64,000 bases of DNA from Kitasatospora papulosa (lineage in GTDB: Bacteria; Actinomycetota; Actinomycetes; Streptomycetales; Streptomycetaceae): NCBI RefSeq assembly GCF_000717245.1, contig NZ_JNYQ01000012.1:186001-250000 (forward strand). The letters are read 5' to 3'. This document shows positions 17,308 to 26,015 of this stretch, one piece after another. The notes below the pieces were generated by a model. It saw nothing but the letters and a program-made list of their open reading frames with translations, had not been told where the DNA came from and did no database searches. The position numbers and the translations under genes were made by a program. How positions within the stretch are numbered: the stretch's first letter is position 1; every line of letters begins with the position of its first letter.

Positions 17308-17799
17308 ATGAAACGCACCGCCACAGCGGTCACCTGCGCCGCCACGCTGCTCCTCGCCGGCGCCCTGACCGGCTGCTCCGAAAACACTTCGGGAGAGGGG
17401 AACGGACCCACCTCCTCCAGTGCCTCGCCCTCGGCGCCCGCCACCGTGGACACGAAGTCGGCGGGCGGGCTCGGCGACATCCTCGTCGACGACAAGGGCA
17501 ACACCCTCTACCTCTTCCTCGCCGACAAGAAGAACAAGTCGAACTGCAACGGCGCCTGTGCCAAGGCGTGGCCTCCTCTCCTCACCAAGGGCGCCGCCGA
17601 GGTGGGCAAGGGCGTGGACAAGAAGCTGCTCGACACGACCAAGCGTTCCGACGGGGACGAGCAGGTCACCTACAACGGCCACCCCCTCTACTACTACGCG
17701 GGGGACACCGAGCCCGGCCAGACGAACGGCCAGAACCTCGACCAGTTCGGCGCCGAGTGGTACGTCCTCGACACCAAGGGCAAGCAGGTGGAGAGCTGA
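17308..17799 (+). CDS. Secreted-repeat lipoprotein (COG4315)
   Basis: 163 residues: a lipoprotein leader (ATLLLAGALTGC), a Ser/Pro-rich linker, then two copies of the PF03640 secreted repeat. The first is GNTLYLFLADKKNKSNCNG with CAKAWPPLL, the second VTYNGHPLYYYAGDTEPGQ. Members sit on the outer face of the membrane; the role is unknown, although redox or haem contexts are common. GGAG precedes the ATG at 17308. The next gene starts at or just after its stop. Confidence 0.85.
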   Translation: MKRTATAVTCAATLLLAGALTGCSENTSGEGNGPTSSSASPSAPATVDTKSAGGLGDILVDDKGNTLYLFLADKKNKSNCNGACAKAWPPLLTKGAAEVGKGVDKKLLDTTKRSDGDEQVTYNGHPLYYYAGDTEPGQTNGQNLDQFGAEWYVLDTKGKQVES

Positions 17800-17804
17800 G
17801 CCGG

Positions 17805-18395
17805 CTGAACGGCACGACCTCGCGGCGCGGCGAAGGAGGCGGCAGGAAGCTCGCACCCGTCGCCGTGCTCGCCGTCGTGGTGCCCGTCGCGGTCGCCGTC
17901 GGCATCTACCTCTTCGGCACCCACCACACGCCGGACTACCTCAACGGGCTCTTCGGCCGGTACGGCACCGACGCGGTCGACCTCAAAGCCCGGCTCGGAA
18001 CCGCGCTGCTCGGCCTCGCACTGGTCCAACTCGGCCTCGCCCTGTGGATGTACGGCCGCCTGCCGGGTGCCCGCCCCGCACCCCGTCCCGTGCGTCCGGG
18101 GCACCGCGTGCTCGGGTTCCTCGCCTTCCTTCTCTCTCTGCCGATCGCGTACCACTGCCTCACGACCTACGGGATCGAGACGACATCCGCACGCGTCGCG
18201 ATCCACTCCTTCGCCGGTTGCGCCCTCTACGGTGCGTTCGTGGCCAAGGTGATCGTCGTGCGGAGCAGGCGCCTGCCCGGCCGGCTCCTCCCGGTGGTGG
18301 GCGGTCTGCTCGTCCTCGGTGTCGCCCTCCTCTGGTACACCGCCGCGCTGTGGGCGCTCGACGGGGACTCGGTACCGGGATTTCCCTCCGGTTGA
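17805..18395 (+). CDS. DUF6529-like four-helix membrane protein
   Basis: About 196 residues with four predicted membrane helices: VAVLAVVVPVAVAVGIYLF, LGTALLGLALVQLGLALWMY, VLGFLAFLLSLPIAYHCL and LLPVVGGLLVLGVALLWYTA. The layout, with HSFAGCALYGAFVAKV between helices, resembles the DUF6529/cytochrome-b-like family that often sits beside COG4315 lipoproteins. No ATG, GTG or TTG lies between the preceding stop and the first helix. CTG codons at 17796 or 17805 follow GGTGGAG, or a GTG near 17757 overlaps the upstream gene. The start is therefore unsure. Confidence 0.68.
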   Translation: MNGTTSRRGEGGGRKLAPVAVLAVVVPVAVAVGIYLFGTHHTPDYLNGLFGRYGTDAVDLKARLGTALLGLALVQLGLALWMYGRLPGARPAPRPVRPGHRVLGFLAFLLSLPIAYHCLTTYGIETTSARVAIHSFAGCALYGAFVAKVIVVRSRRLPGRLLPVVGGLLVLGVALLWYTAALWALDGDSVPGFPSG

Positions 18396-18419
18396 GGAGG
18401 CACCTCCGGTCCACCGGCC

Positions 18420-19298
18420 TCACGACCCCGCGTGGCCCAGCACCCGCCCGAGGAAGCCGCGCAGATAGCCCGCGACGACGTCCAGGTGGCTCTCCAGCAG
18501 GAAGTGGCCTCCGTCGATCAGGTGCACCTCGGCGTCCTTGGCGTCGCGGGCGAACGCCCGGGCGCCGGCGGGGCCGAAGATCTCGTCGTTGCGGCCCCAC
18601 ACGGCGAGCACCGGGACCTCGCTGGTGCGCAGGAACTCGTGCAGCAGTGGGTAGAGCGGGCGGTTGTTCCGGTAGTCGCGGAACAGGGCCAGCTGCACCT
18701 CGTCGTTGCCCTCGCGGGAGACGAGGGCGAAGTCGTGCTCCCAGGTGTCGGGGCTGACCAGGCTGGGGTCGGGTACGCCGTGCACGTACTGCCAGCGGAT
18801 GGCGTCGATGCCCAGCGCGGTGCGGACGGCCGGTTCGGTGTCGGGGCCGGGGGCGGCCCCGTAGGCCCAGACGTCGGTCCAGAACGACTCGACGAAGCCG
18901 TCCTCGTAGCCGTTGCCGTTCTGGGTGACGAGGGCGGAGATCCGCTCCGGGTGTGCGAGCGCGAGGCGCCATCCGATGGGGGCGCCGTAGTCCTGGACGT
19001 AGAGGGCGTAGCGGTCCAGGCCCAGTTGGTCGAGCAGGCCGGAGGTGATGTCGGCGAGGGCGTCGAAGGTGTAGTCGAACTCCGCGGCGCGAGGTGCGTC
19101 GGAGTGGCCGAAGCCGAGGTGGTCCGGCGCGATGACGTGGTAGTCGTCGGCCAGCAGCGGGATGAGCTCGCGGAACATGAACGAGCTGGTCGGGAAGCCG
19201 TGGAGCAGGACGATCGCGGGGGCGTCGGCGTGGCCGGCTTCGCGGTAGTGGATCCGATGGCCGTCGACGACGGTGGTCCGGTGGTGTACTGCGCTCAT
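18420..19298 (-). CDS. Alpha/beta hydrolase, epoxide hydrolase/haloalkane dehalogenase type
   Basis: 292 residues. The oxyanion motif HGFPTSSFMFRE follows strand 3; the nucleophile elbow is VQDYGAPIG with an aspartate nucleophile, as in epoxide hydrolases and haloalkane dehalogenases; the C-terminal histidine is in DGGHFLLE. WGRNDEIFG carries the late acidic residue. The substrate is unknown. Its ribosome site (GAAGGGG) lies inside a 30-base palindrome shared with the divergent CGNR regulator, implying direct control by it. Confidence 0.87.
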   Translation of the reverse strand: MSAVHHRTTVVDGHRIHYREAGHADAPAIVLLHGFPTSSFMFRELIPLLADDYHVIAPDHLGFGHSDAPRAAEFDYTFDALADITSGLLDQLGLDRYALYVQDYGAPIGWRLALAHPERISALVTQNGNGYEDGFVESFWTDVWAYGAAPGPDTEPAVRTALGIDAIRWQYVHGVPDPSLVSPDTWEHDFALVSREGNDEVQLALFRDYRNNRPLYPLLHEFLRTSEVPVLAVWGRNDEIFGPAGARAFARDAKDAEVHLIDGGHFLLESHLDVVAGYLRGFLGRVLGHAGS

Positions 19299-19300
19299 GT

Positions 19301-19330
19301 CTAACCCCTTCAGTGCTTTGAACCGGTTAG
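19301..19330. promoter_or_regulatory. Palindromic operator, copy 1
   Basis: Inverted repeat CTAACC-N18-GGTTAG ending in CCGGTTAG, two bases from the start codon of the hydrolase. It is matched by a second copy 57 bases away with identical arm spacing. It overlaps the hydrolase ribosome site, so binding could block expression. Confidence 0.6.
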
Positions 19331-19357
19331 TTCTTCGTCATGCAAGCACCGCATGGG

Positions 19358-19387
19358 CTAACCTGTCAAATGATTCGATCCGGTTAG
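19358..19387. promoter_or_regulatory. Palindromic operator, copy 2
   Basis: Same CTAACC-N18-GGTTAG architecture as copy 1; 22 of 30 positions agree between copies. It ends just before the AGGAG of the CGNR gene, so each divergent gene has one copy at its ribosome site. Probable binding sites of the CGNR protein itself. Confidence 0.6.
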
Positions 19388-19402
19388 AGGAGAGTGGGCG
19401 AG

Positions 19403-19882
19403 ATGGACGTACTCCTGGACCTGCTCAACAGCAGGCCACTGGTCGACGGCGAGGAGCGGGACGCGCTCGGCGACCCGGCCGAAGGCCGGCGCTGGGCGCG
19501 GGAGCACGGTGGCGAAGGGAGCCCCGCGGAACTGGAGCTGCTGCGCGAGACGCGGGACGTCCTGCGGGACGTCGTGCTCGCCAGACGCTCACCCGTCGCG
19601 TTCGGCCCGCTGCTCGAAGGAGTCCACCGGACCCCGGAGATGACGTCGGACGGTCTGAGGTGGCTGCTCCGGACCGCCCCGCACGCCAGGCTGGCCGCGG
19701 AGGTGGTTCTCGCCTGGGCCGACACCGAGGAACAGCTGCCCGGCCGGCTGCGCCCCTGCGCCAACGACGGGTGCCGGCTGTTCCTCCTCGACCGCAGCCG
19801 CGCCAATCGCGCCCGTTGGTGCTCGATGGCCGTCTGCGGCAACCGTGAAAAAGCGCGCCGCCACTACGAACGCACGCGCTGA
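19403..19882 (+). CDS. CGNR zinc-finger (ABATE-domain) regulator
   Basis: 159 residues. The N-terminal helical ABATE-like region includes LLDLLNSRPLVDGEERDAL and LRETRDVLRDVVLAR. The C-terminal CGNR finger includes LRPCANDGCRLFLLDRS, then RWCSMAVCGNREKARRHYER. This is the DNA-binding zinc finger of a widespread actinobacterial regulator family. It is divergent from the hydrolase across two palindromes, the classic layout of an autoregulated local repressor. AGGAG ten bases upstream supports the ATG at 19403. Confidence 0.87.
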   Translation: MDVLLDLLNSRPLVDGEERDALGDPAEGRRWAREHGGEGSPAELELLRETRDVLRDVVLARRSPVAFGPLLEGVHRTPEMTSDGLRWLLRTAPHARLAAEVVLAWADTEEQLPGRLRPCANDGCRLFLLDRSRANRARWCSMAVCGNREKARRHYERTR

Positions 19883-20009
19883 CCCGAGGCCGGACGGCGG
19901 CCGCGTGCGTCGCCGCCCGGTCGTGGCGCCGGGCGGACGCGGCCGCGCCCGGGAGCGGCATCCCGTGGGGAACGGCCGCACCCGGACGCGTCCGGTGCCT
20001 GTGCCGTGA

Positions 20010-22670
20010 TCAGCCCGACGCGCAGGCCCGGCCGTTCAGCTTGAACGACCCCGGATCCGGCGCCGTGCTCGCGGCCGAGGTGTTGAAGCCGAAGTCGACG
20101 GCCGCCCCCGGAGCCAGGGTCCGGTTCCACGACAGCGGCCTCGCGCTCACCGTGCGGCCGTGCTGGTCGAGCTCCGCGCTCCAGGTGTGACCGATCCGCT
20201 GGTCACCGGGCAGCAGCCAGGTCAGCGACCAGGGAGACACCGGCTCCGAGCCGGTGTTCTCGACGCGGACGGTCACGGTCGAGCCGCTGTTCCACGGGTG
20301 CGACGCGTAGGAGACCCTGCACGTCCGGGCCGGAGCGGTCCGCGCCCCTTCGCCCGCGTCGTCCAGGTAGGAGGCGATGAAGGCCAGTGGCGCATTCCAG
20401 TTGACCGTGATCTCGTTGGTCGCCCAGGAGCCGATGTCGTCGATGTAGCACATGGCCGGGGCGCAGCCGCTCAGCTTCTGGGCCGCCACCGGGTCGCCCG
20501 AAGCGATCGCGGTGAGGTTGGGCCCGCCCGCGATCGAACCCGGCGCCGGGTTCGGGAGAGCGGAGTCGTTCTGATGTGCCCAGAAGCGGTGGTGCTGGTT
20601 GTGGGAGTCCCGCTCGCCGTATCCGGTGACGTACGACTGGTTCAGGGGGTTGCGGCCGAGGAGGTAGTCGGCGCCGCTCAGCACCGCGTCCTGGTACGCG
20701 GCTTCGCCGGTCAGGTCGTGGGCCGTGGCCATCACGATCATGTTGTTCAGGACCTGGCTGTTGGATCCCCAGACGTAGTTCTCGTCCTCGGGGGCGTACG
20801 GGAGCCCGTAGGCCTGCGCGCGGGACTGCGCGGCGTAGCGGTCGGCGCCTGTGGTGACGACCGCGCGGACCTCACCCAGCTGCGCCTGCGTCAGGCTGTT
20901 CGGCACGGTGGCCAGGGTGAGGACTCCCAGTCCTGCCGTGTAACCCCATGAGATCCCGCCGCCCGCCGGGAAGGCCGCGTCCGTGTCGCCGTGCAGCGGG
21001 GAGGAGAGAACCGCCTGGCGGTAGGTGTCCTTGCCGGTCGTCGTGAACAGCTCGGCGGCCGCCCAGTAGAACTCGTCGGAGACGTCGTTGTCGCTGTAAG
21101 CGCCGCCACCGGTGCCGTCGTTCGGGTCGGCGAGCACGTCCGGGTGCTGCTTCGCCGCGGCCCACGCGGTCTCGGCGGCCCGCAGGCAGCGGCCCGCGAA
21201 GGCCGCGTCGAACGGTGCGTAGAGCCGGGCGCACTGGGCGGCCGAGGCTGCGAGGTTCAGCGTGGCGGCCGTCGAAGGCGGGTGCAACTCGCGTTGCTGG
21301 GGGTCCAGATGCGGCTTCATCGGCAGCCCCGTCCACTGGGCGTCGTGCATCTTGTGGTGGGCCATCCCCGCCAGCGGTTCGCCGGCCGGGACCTGCATCT
21401 TGATCAGGAAATCCATCTCCCAGCGCGCCTCGTCCAGGATGTCCGGTACCCCGTTGTCACGTTCCGGCACGCGGAGCTTGCCGTCGCCGAGCTCCGCCGA
21501 CTCCGCGTTCGGGGCGGTCAGGGTGCGCTCGTACGTGGACATCAGCTGGGCCACCGAGATGCCGCCGTTGACCACGTACTTGCCGTGGTCGCCCGCGTCG
21601 TACCAGCCGCCGGACACGTCGAGCCGGTAGTCGCAGACCCCTGGCTGGCAGGGGACGTCCGTGTCGCCCTTGTTTGGCGCGACGCCCACGTGGCCGGCCG
21701 GGCGCGCGTACTTCTCGCCGACGAGGTCCGCCTCGATGGGAGTGCCGCTGCGGTTGTGGTAGAAGTACGCCAGCGCGTCGGAACGCAGCCCGTCGTACAG
21801 GTTCCCGCGGATGGAGAACGGTTCGCTGGTCTCGCCGTCGACCTCGACGGTGTAGCCGTCGCCGGGGGTGGTGAGGTCACCGAAGTCGAAGGTGTGGACC
21901 CGCTGTCGTGAGCTGGGGTCCTCGCCCTGAGGGACGGTCCTGCCGGTGGCGGCCGTCGTACCGGCGGAGGTCTTCACCGCCCAGGTCAGCGGGGCGTCGG
22001 CATCGGTGACCACGGTGCCGCTCTTGGGGCCGTGGGGCAGGTACCCGACCTGGTTGACGCGGACGGGCGACCCGGTGTCCGGTACGTACACGGGGGGTTC
22101 GGCTCCGCCCCGGAGCGACACGTCGTCCAGACAGAAGGTGGTCGCCCGCTCGCCGCCGCCGATCTGCAACTGCACCGACGCGGCGGGCAGGTCGACCGAG
22201 GCCGTGAACGTGCGCGTCACCTGTGTGGTCTCCGCACCCACGGGATCCGCTGTGGCGAGCACCGTCGTGTACGGCTCGGCAGCCTCCTGGACCCGGGTCT
22301 GGACCGTCAAGGGGACGGTCGCACTGGCCGAGTAGGACAGCTCGTAGCTCTCGCCGGCGACGATCGGGACGTCGTTCTGGCCGACGATGACGTCCCAGGC
22401 ATTGGCGGTTCCGGCGGGCACCTGGGCGCACAACCGGCCGTCCGACACGGCCGAAGGCGCGTTCGCCGTCCACCACCAGGGGGCCGTACCGGCGGTGAAG
22501 TCGCCGTTGGAGATCTGCTCGGGGCCGGGTTCGGCCTCCTGCGCACCGGCCGTGCCGGGCACCGCCAGCGCCGCGGCGAAGAGGAGGGCGGCGGCTGACA
22601 TCCCTAACGGGCGACGCCCGTGCCGGGGACGAATGCGCACGGGCCGTGCGGGGGGTGGTGAGGCGTTCAC
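20010..22670 (-). CDS. GH9 cellulase with N-terminal carbohydrate module, Ig-like domain and CBM2
   Basis: 886 residues, secreted (signal peptide to about residue 43). The order is a CBM4/9-like module (about 50-190), a CelD_N-type Ig domain (about 200-290), the GH9 catalytic (alpha/alpha)6 barrel (about 300-780) and a C-terminal CBM2 (about 785-886, CRVSYASHPWNSGSTVTVRV). The nucleophile/base aspartates are D358 and D361 in WYDAGDHGKY; the acid is E753 in ATNEITVNWN. It degrades cellulose, probably as a processive endoglucanase. A CebR box lies 58 bases upstream of the GTG start, indicating induction by cellobiose or cello-oligomers. Confidence 0.93.
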   Translation of the reverse strand: MNASPPPARPVRIRPRHGRRPLGMSAAALLFAAALAVPGTAGAQEAEPGPEQISNGDFTAGTAPWWWTANAPSAVSDGRLCAQVPAGTANAWDVIVGQNDVPIVAGESYELSYSASATVPLTVQTRVQEAAEPYTTVLATADPVGAETTQVTRTFTASVDLPAASVQLQIGGGERATTFCLDDVSLRGGAEPPVYVPDTGSPVRVNQVGYLPHGPKSGTVVTDADAPLTWAVKTSAGTTAATGRTVPQGEDPSSRQRVHTFDFGDLTTPGDGYTVEVDGETSEPFSIRGNLYDGLRSDALAYFYHNRSGTPIEADLVGEKYARPAGHVGVAPNKGDTDVPCQPGVCDYRLDVSGGWYDAGDHGKYVVNGGISVAQLMSTYERTLTAPNAESAELGDGKLRVPERDNGVPDILDEARWEMDFLIKMQVPAGEPLAGMAHHKMHDAQWTGLPMKPHLDPQQRELHPPSTAATLNLAASAAQCARLYAPFDAAFAGRCLRAAETAWAAAKQHPDVLADPNDGTGGGAYSDNDVSDEFYWAAAELFTTTGKDTYRQAVLSSPLHGDTDAAFPAGGGISWGYTAGLGVLTLATVPNSLTQAQLGEVRAVVTTGADRYAAQSRAQAYGLPYAPEDENYVWGSNSQVLNNMIVMATAHDLTGEAAYQDAVLSGADYLLGRNPLNQSYVTGYGERDSHNQHHRFWAHQNDSALPNPAPGSIAGGPNLTAIASGDPVAAQKLSGCAPAMCYIDDIGSWATNEITVNWNAPLAFIASYLDDAGEGARTAPARTCRVSYASHPWNSGSTVTVRVENTGSEPVSPWSLTWLLPGDQRIGHTWSAELDQHGRTVSARPLSWNRTLAPGAAVDFGFNTSAASTAPDPGSFKLNGRACASG

Positions 22671-22727
22671 CGGGAAGGCCTTTCGTCGACGGATGCGAGG
22701 CGACTGGCGGAGCGGTTCCCGACGCGG

Positions 22728-22743
22728 ATGGGAGCGCTCCCAT
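22728..22743. promoter_or_regulatory. CebR/CelR box
   Basis: ATGGGAGCGCTCCCAT is a perfect 16-base palindrome containing TGGGAGCGCTCCCA, the known target of the cellobiose repressor CebR in Streptomyces. It sits just upstream of the GH9 cellulase gene. No cebR gene is in the window, so it is a distal member of the regulon. Confidence 0.9.
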
Positions 22744-22809
22744 GTGCATTGTGGGGGTGGAGCGTGTGTTTCACCAGGGTCATGACATCCCCGCGTCCCG
22801 GGGTGGTGC

Positions 22810-23742
22810 TCAGGCAGGAGGCCAGGCGTTGCCGACGGTCACCTCGTGAGCGATGCGCCACCATTGGTCCTCCCCTCCTGGCAGGGGCCAGGACCAGGTC
22901 GGCTGTCGTGCGGTGTGCAGGTCGTGGAGCTGGCGGGCGAACTGCGGGCCGGTGGTGGCGGCGCCGTCCGGGACGGTGGGGCCGTGGAAGGCGCGGAGCC
23001 CGGCGAAGCGTGCGAGTGCGGACTCGTAAGCGCCGACGGCGTCCTCGATGCCCGCAGCCAGGTCGTCGCGCGCCGCCGTGCGGTGCACCTGCAACAGTGG
23101 CGGCTCGACGGACTCGGCGATCGCGGCGGCGAGTCGTGCGTGACCGTCCAGTATCAGATGACAGTCCAGGCCGCGGACCCACCACAGCAGGACGGGCGGC
23201 AGCGTCCCCTCCCGGGCCTGCTTGCGGTACGCCTTGACGCGGCTGTCGCCCGGACCGGGCATCGGCCGCAGCGGCAGGACCTCCCACGAGTGGGAGTGGA
23301 GGTACCAGTCGATGTATCCGTCCGGATCACCCTCGACGAGCATCGAGCTCCAGTGCTCGGCATGCGAGGTGGTGGGGTGGCGCCCGTGCAGGATCGGACT
23401 CTCGCACGTCAGCAGCCACCGGCCCTCGTGCAACGGACTGCCCGGAGAGTCGCTGAGGTACCGCGCGAAGCGGTGAGCCCACCTCTCCGGGCTGCCCGAC
23501 AGGGCGCGTGCCGTGTCGGCGCGCAGCGGTGGGACGAAGGACCGGTATCCGTCGGCGCGCCGGAAGTGCACGCCTTGGAGCGGCTCTTCGACCACGGCGA
23601 GGAGGACGGGCCGCGACAGCTGGGAGACCAGCAACCGCGGTCCGGCAGTGTGGACGCACAGGTCCGGCTGGTGACGGTCCCGCACGTCCAAGGACAGGCC
23701 CGCCCACGTGCCGTCGTCCCGTGTGGCATCGATGCGCTGCAT
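22810..23742 (-). CDS. Hypothetical protein with ParB-like signature
   Basis: About 310 residues, starting at the ATG at 23742 (MQRIDATRDDG), which lacks a ribosome site and may be leaderless. No signal peptide or membrane helix. The segment LLWWVRGLDCHLILDGHARL (about 205-225) recalls the DGHHR strand-helix of ParB/sulfiredoxin-like nucleases, and WYLHSHSWEVLPLRPMPG precedes it. Otherwise I do not recognise the protein. Confidence 0.55.
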   Translation of the reverse strand: MQRIDATRDDGTWAGLSLDVRDRHQPDLCVHTAGPRLLVSQLSRPVLLAVVEEPLQGVHFRRADGYRSFVPPLRADTARALSGSPERWAHRFARYLSDSPGSPLHEGRWLLTCESPILHGRHPTTSHAEHWSSMLVEGDPDGYIDWYLHSHSWEVLPLRPMPGPGDSRVKAYRKQAREGTLPPVLLWWVRGLDCHLILDGHARLAAAIAESVEPPLLQVHRTAARDDLAAGIEDAVGAYESALARFAGLRAFHGPTVPDGAATTGPQFARQLHDLHTARQPTWSWPLPGGEDQWWRIAHEVTVGNAWPPA

Positions 23743-24066
23743 GCCAGGAGCGTAGACGTGGCGGCGACCACGCCCTCGGCCGGTGGGCACGAGCCCACAC
23801 GCCGGAACCGGTCGGCCGGAAGACGCCCGCCACCGGCCGGGCCGGGAGTCCACGGCCCTGTCGCCGCCCTCGACATGGAGGGGCAGGTGCGACCCGTTAC
23901 GCTTCCTGACCTGGAGAGCGCTTCTCTGCCCGGCAGCCGACCGGACCCTGGAAAGTCCCGTCGCTGCCGGTCATCAGTGCTCTCCGTTCGTTTTGCCGGG
24001 ACCGGCGGCCCAACTCGTGCGGCCCGAACCGGGAGACCGTCGGTTGCGTGGTGGAGGAGCGACAGC

Positions 24067-25107
24067 ATGACAGGTAGGACCCCGTTCGGCAGGCGGCGGC
24101 GTGGGCGTCATGACCAGGACACGGACCGGCGACCCGTGGGCGAGGGCGCCGAACCGCCGAAGCCGGTCCTGCGTCGTCCCCGCACCGGCTTGGCGAGCGT
24201 GGCCCTGGCCACGGTGGCGGCGCTGTTCGCCACTTCCTGCTCCGCGGCAGGCGAGGAGGCCCCCGCCACCTCGCCGTCCGTGGCCCCGCTCGTCCCGTCC
24301 GAGGGTGCGTTGCTGGGGCACTACTACGGTGACGGCACCGTGGAGGAAACGGCCGCCCGCATCGGGACGACGCCCGGAATCCACCTCACCTACTACGGCT
24401 GGGACGACGACTGGTCCGCCTCCGAAGCCACCCGCGATGATCTCAGCGGCAACCGGATCCCCCTGGTGAACTGGGAACCCTTCGACGTCGACTTCGACGA
24501 CATCATCGACGGATCGCTGGACGCGACCATCGAGAAGCAGGCCGACGGGGCGAAGGAGCTGGAGAAGCCGTTCTTCCTCGACTTCGCCGCCGAGATGAAC
24601 GAGGAGGAGGGCTGGGGCGGGCACGACCCCGAGCGGTACATCGCCGCCTACCGTCATATCCACGACGTCTTCGACGACCGAGGTGCCTCGAACGTCGTCT
24701 GGGTCTGGGCACCGAACGTCACGGACAGCGCCGACGCTCCTGCGGCCATGTCCTACTACCCCGGGGACCGCTACGTGGACTGGACGGGCGTCGACGGATA
24801 CAACTGGGGAACGTCCGACCCCGACTTCGCGTGGCAGAGCTTCACCGACCTCTTCAGGGACATCTACGCCGAGCTCGCCGTCAAGGGCAAGCCGATCATC
24901 ATCGGCGAGACGGGATCCGATGAGACCGGGGGAAGCAAGGCCGAGTGGATACGGGGCATCGTCCCGGGCCTGAAGGAGGAATTCCCCCTCATCAAGGCCC
25001 TCGTATGGTTCGACGTCGACAAGGAGCGGCACTGGCAGATCAACTCGTCGCCCGCGGCTCTCGCCGCCTACCGGCGGATGGCGTCCGACCCCTACCTCAC
25101 CCCGTGA
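24067..25107 (+). CDS. Secreted GH26-like glycoside hydrolase (beta-mannanase type)
   Basis: 346 residues: a basic cytoplasmic start, a hydrophobic segment ending in a possible lipobox (ALFATSC), then a TIM barrel. FAAEMNEEEGWGG carries the likely acid/base E176 and IIIGETGSDE the likely nucleophile E281, as in GH26; VVWVWAPNVTDSAD and the WTGVDGYNWG strand fit as well. Probably acts on mannans or related beta-glycans at the surface. GGAGGAGC precedes the ATG at 24067. No other glycan genes are directly linked. Confidence 0.83.
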   Translation: MTGRTPFGRRRRGRHDQDTDRRPVGEGAEPPKPVLRRPRTGLASVALATVAALFATSCSAAGEEAPATSPSVAPLVPSEGALLGHYYGDGTVEETAARIGTTPGIHLTYYGWDDDWSASEATRDDLSGNRIPLVNWEPFDVDFDDIIDGSLDATIEKQADGAKELEKPFFLDFAAEMNEEEGWGGHDPERYIAAYRHIHDVFDDRGASNVVWVWAPNVTDSADAPAAMSYYPGDRYVDWTGVDGYNWGTSDPDFAWQSFTDLFRDIYAELAVKGKPIIIGETGSDETGGSKAEWIRGIVPGLKEEFPLIKALVWFDVDKERHWQINSSPAALAAYRRMASDPYLTP

Positions 25108-25220
25108 AAGCCTCACACACGGCATGGGGCCGGTGCTCGAACCGCTTCGAGTGAGGGCGCGGTATCGCCACCCGCCAGGACAGGGCCATCGAGTCCTGCG
25201 GCACGGCTGTCACGACGCAT

Positions 25221-25235
25221 CCCTCCTGAGGAGGG
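25221..25235. terminator. Short hairpin between convergent genes
   Basis: CCCTCCTGAGGAGGG folds into a 6-bp stem with a three-base loop between the convergent GH26-like and SMI1-like genes. It is a possible bidirectional terminator, weak by length. Confidence 0.35.
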
Positions 25236-25256
25236 CGTGGTGTCCGGCGGCCTGAC

Positions 25257-25898
25257 TCAGGCCAGGTCCTCACCCTCGTCCTCGCCCTCGTCCTCGTCGT
25301 ACCCCGAGTGGAACAGCGCCGAGAAGCTGGGGAACTTCGTCGGATTGCCGTACTTCGGAGCGAACTCGTACGCGGCCCACTCGCCGTCCGGTCCGACGTC
25401 GGTCGGATCGAGCAGCCAGAAGTCCTCCCCCCGGGCGACCTCGACGGAACGGCGAAACAGCTGTACGTCGTCCTCGTTGCCGGGTATCGACTCGTAGATC
25501 TCGGTCACGCGCATGCCGGCATCGCCGTCCCGCATCCACGAGACACGGCCGCACGGATGGACGCCTTCGACCCAGGCGTCCAGGTGCGCCCACCCGTCGC
25601 TCGCCAGGAAGAACCCCCTCAGGCTCGGAGGGAACCGCACCCCGAGCCGCTCCTCGGATGCGACCAGGGCTTCCTCCCGGGCCGGTGCTTCCCCCAGCCA
25701 CACGGAGACCCGCTCGCCCCGGTCGAACGCGTCCAACTGGTCCTCGTCCAGCAGATCGACCAGCTCGTCGTCGTCGGCGCAGCTCTTCAGATACCTCTCG
25801 CCGTAGCGCTCCAGAAAGTCCCGCCACTCCTGCGGTGAGGTCGGAACGGCGGCAACTGCATTGTCTGTACGCTCGGTTGGATCACTCATACGGATCAT
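25257..25898 (-). CDS. SMI1/KNR4-family protein
   Basis: About 213 residues. The SMI1/KNR4 (SUKH) core is visible: EERLGVRFPPSLRGFFLASD, WMRDGDAGMRV, and the late EWAAYEFAPKYGNP strand. The tail is an acidic DEDEGEDEGED run. SUKH proteins often act as immunity proteins to contact-dependent toxins, but no toxin lies next to it. ATGs at 25898 and 25889 are both possible starts and neither has a clear ribosome site. Confidence 0.83.
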   Translation of the reverse strand: MIRMSDPTERTDNAVAAVPTSPQEWRDFLERYGERYLKSCADDDELVDLLDEDQLDAFDRGERVSVWLGEAPAREEALVASEERLGVRFPPSLRGFFLASDGWAHLDAWVEGVHPCGRVSWMRDGDAGMRVTEIYESIPGNEDDVQLFRRSVEVARGEDFWLLDPTDVGPDGEWAAYEFAPKYGNPTKFPSFSALFHSGYDEDEGEDEGEDLA

Positions 25899-26015
25899 GG
25901 TGCCAGGCGGGTATGACAACGCGGACGGCTGCCGGCCGACGGCGGGGGACGTCCGCTCACGCGTCCTGCCGCCCCCTGCTGTGGACGTGGCATCTGGAGG
26001 CACCCCGGGCGGAGG

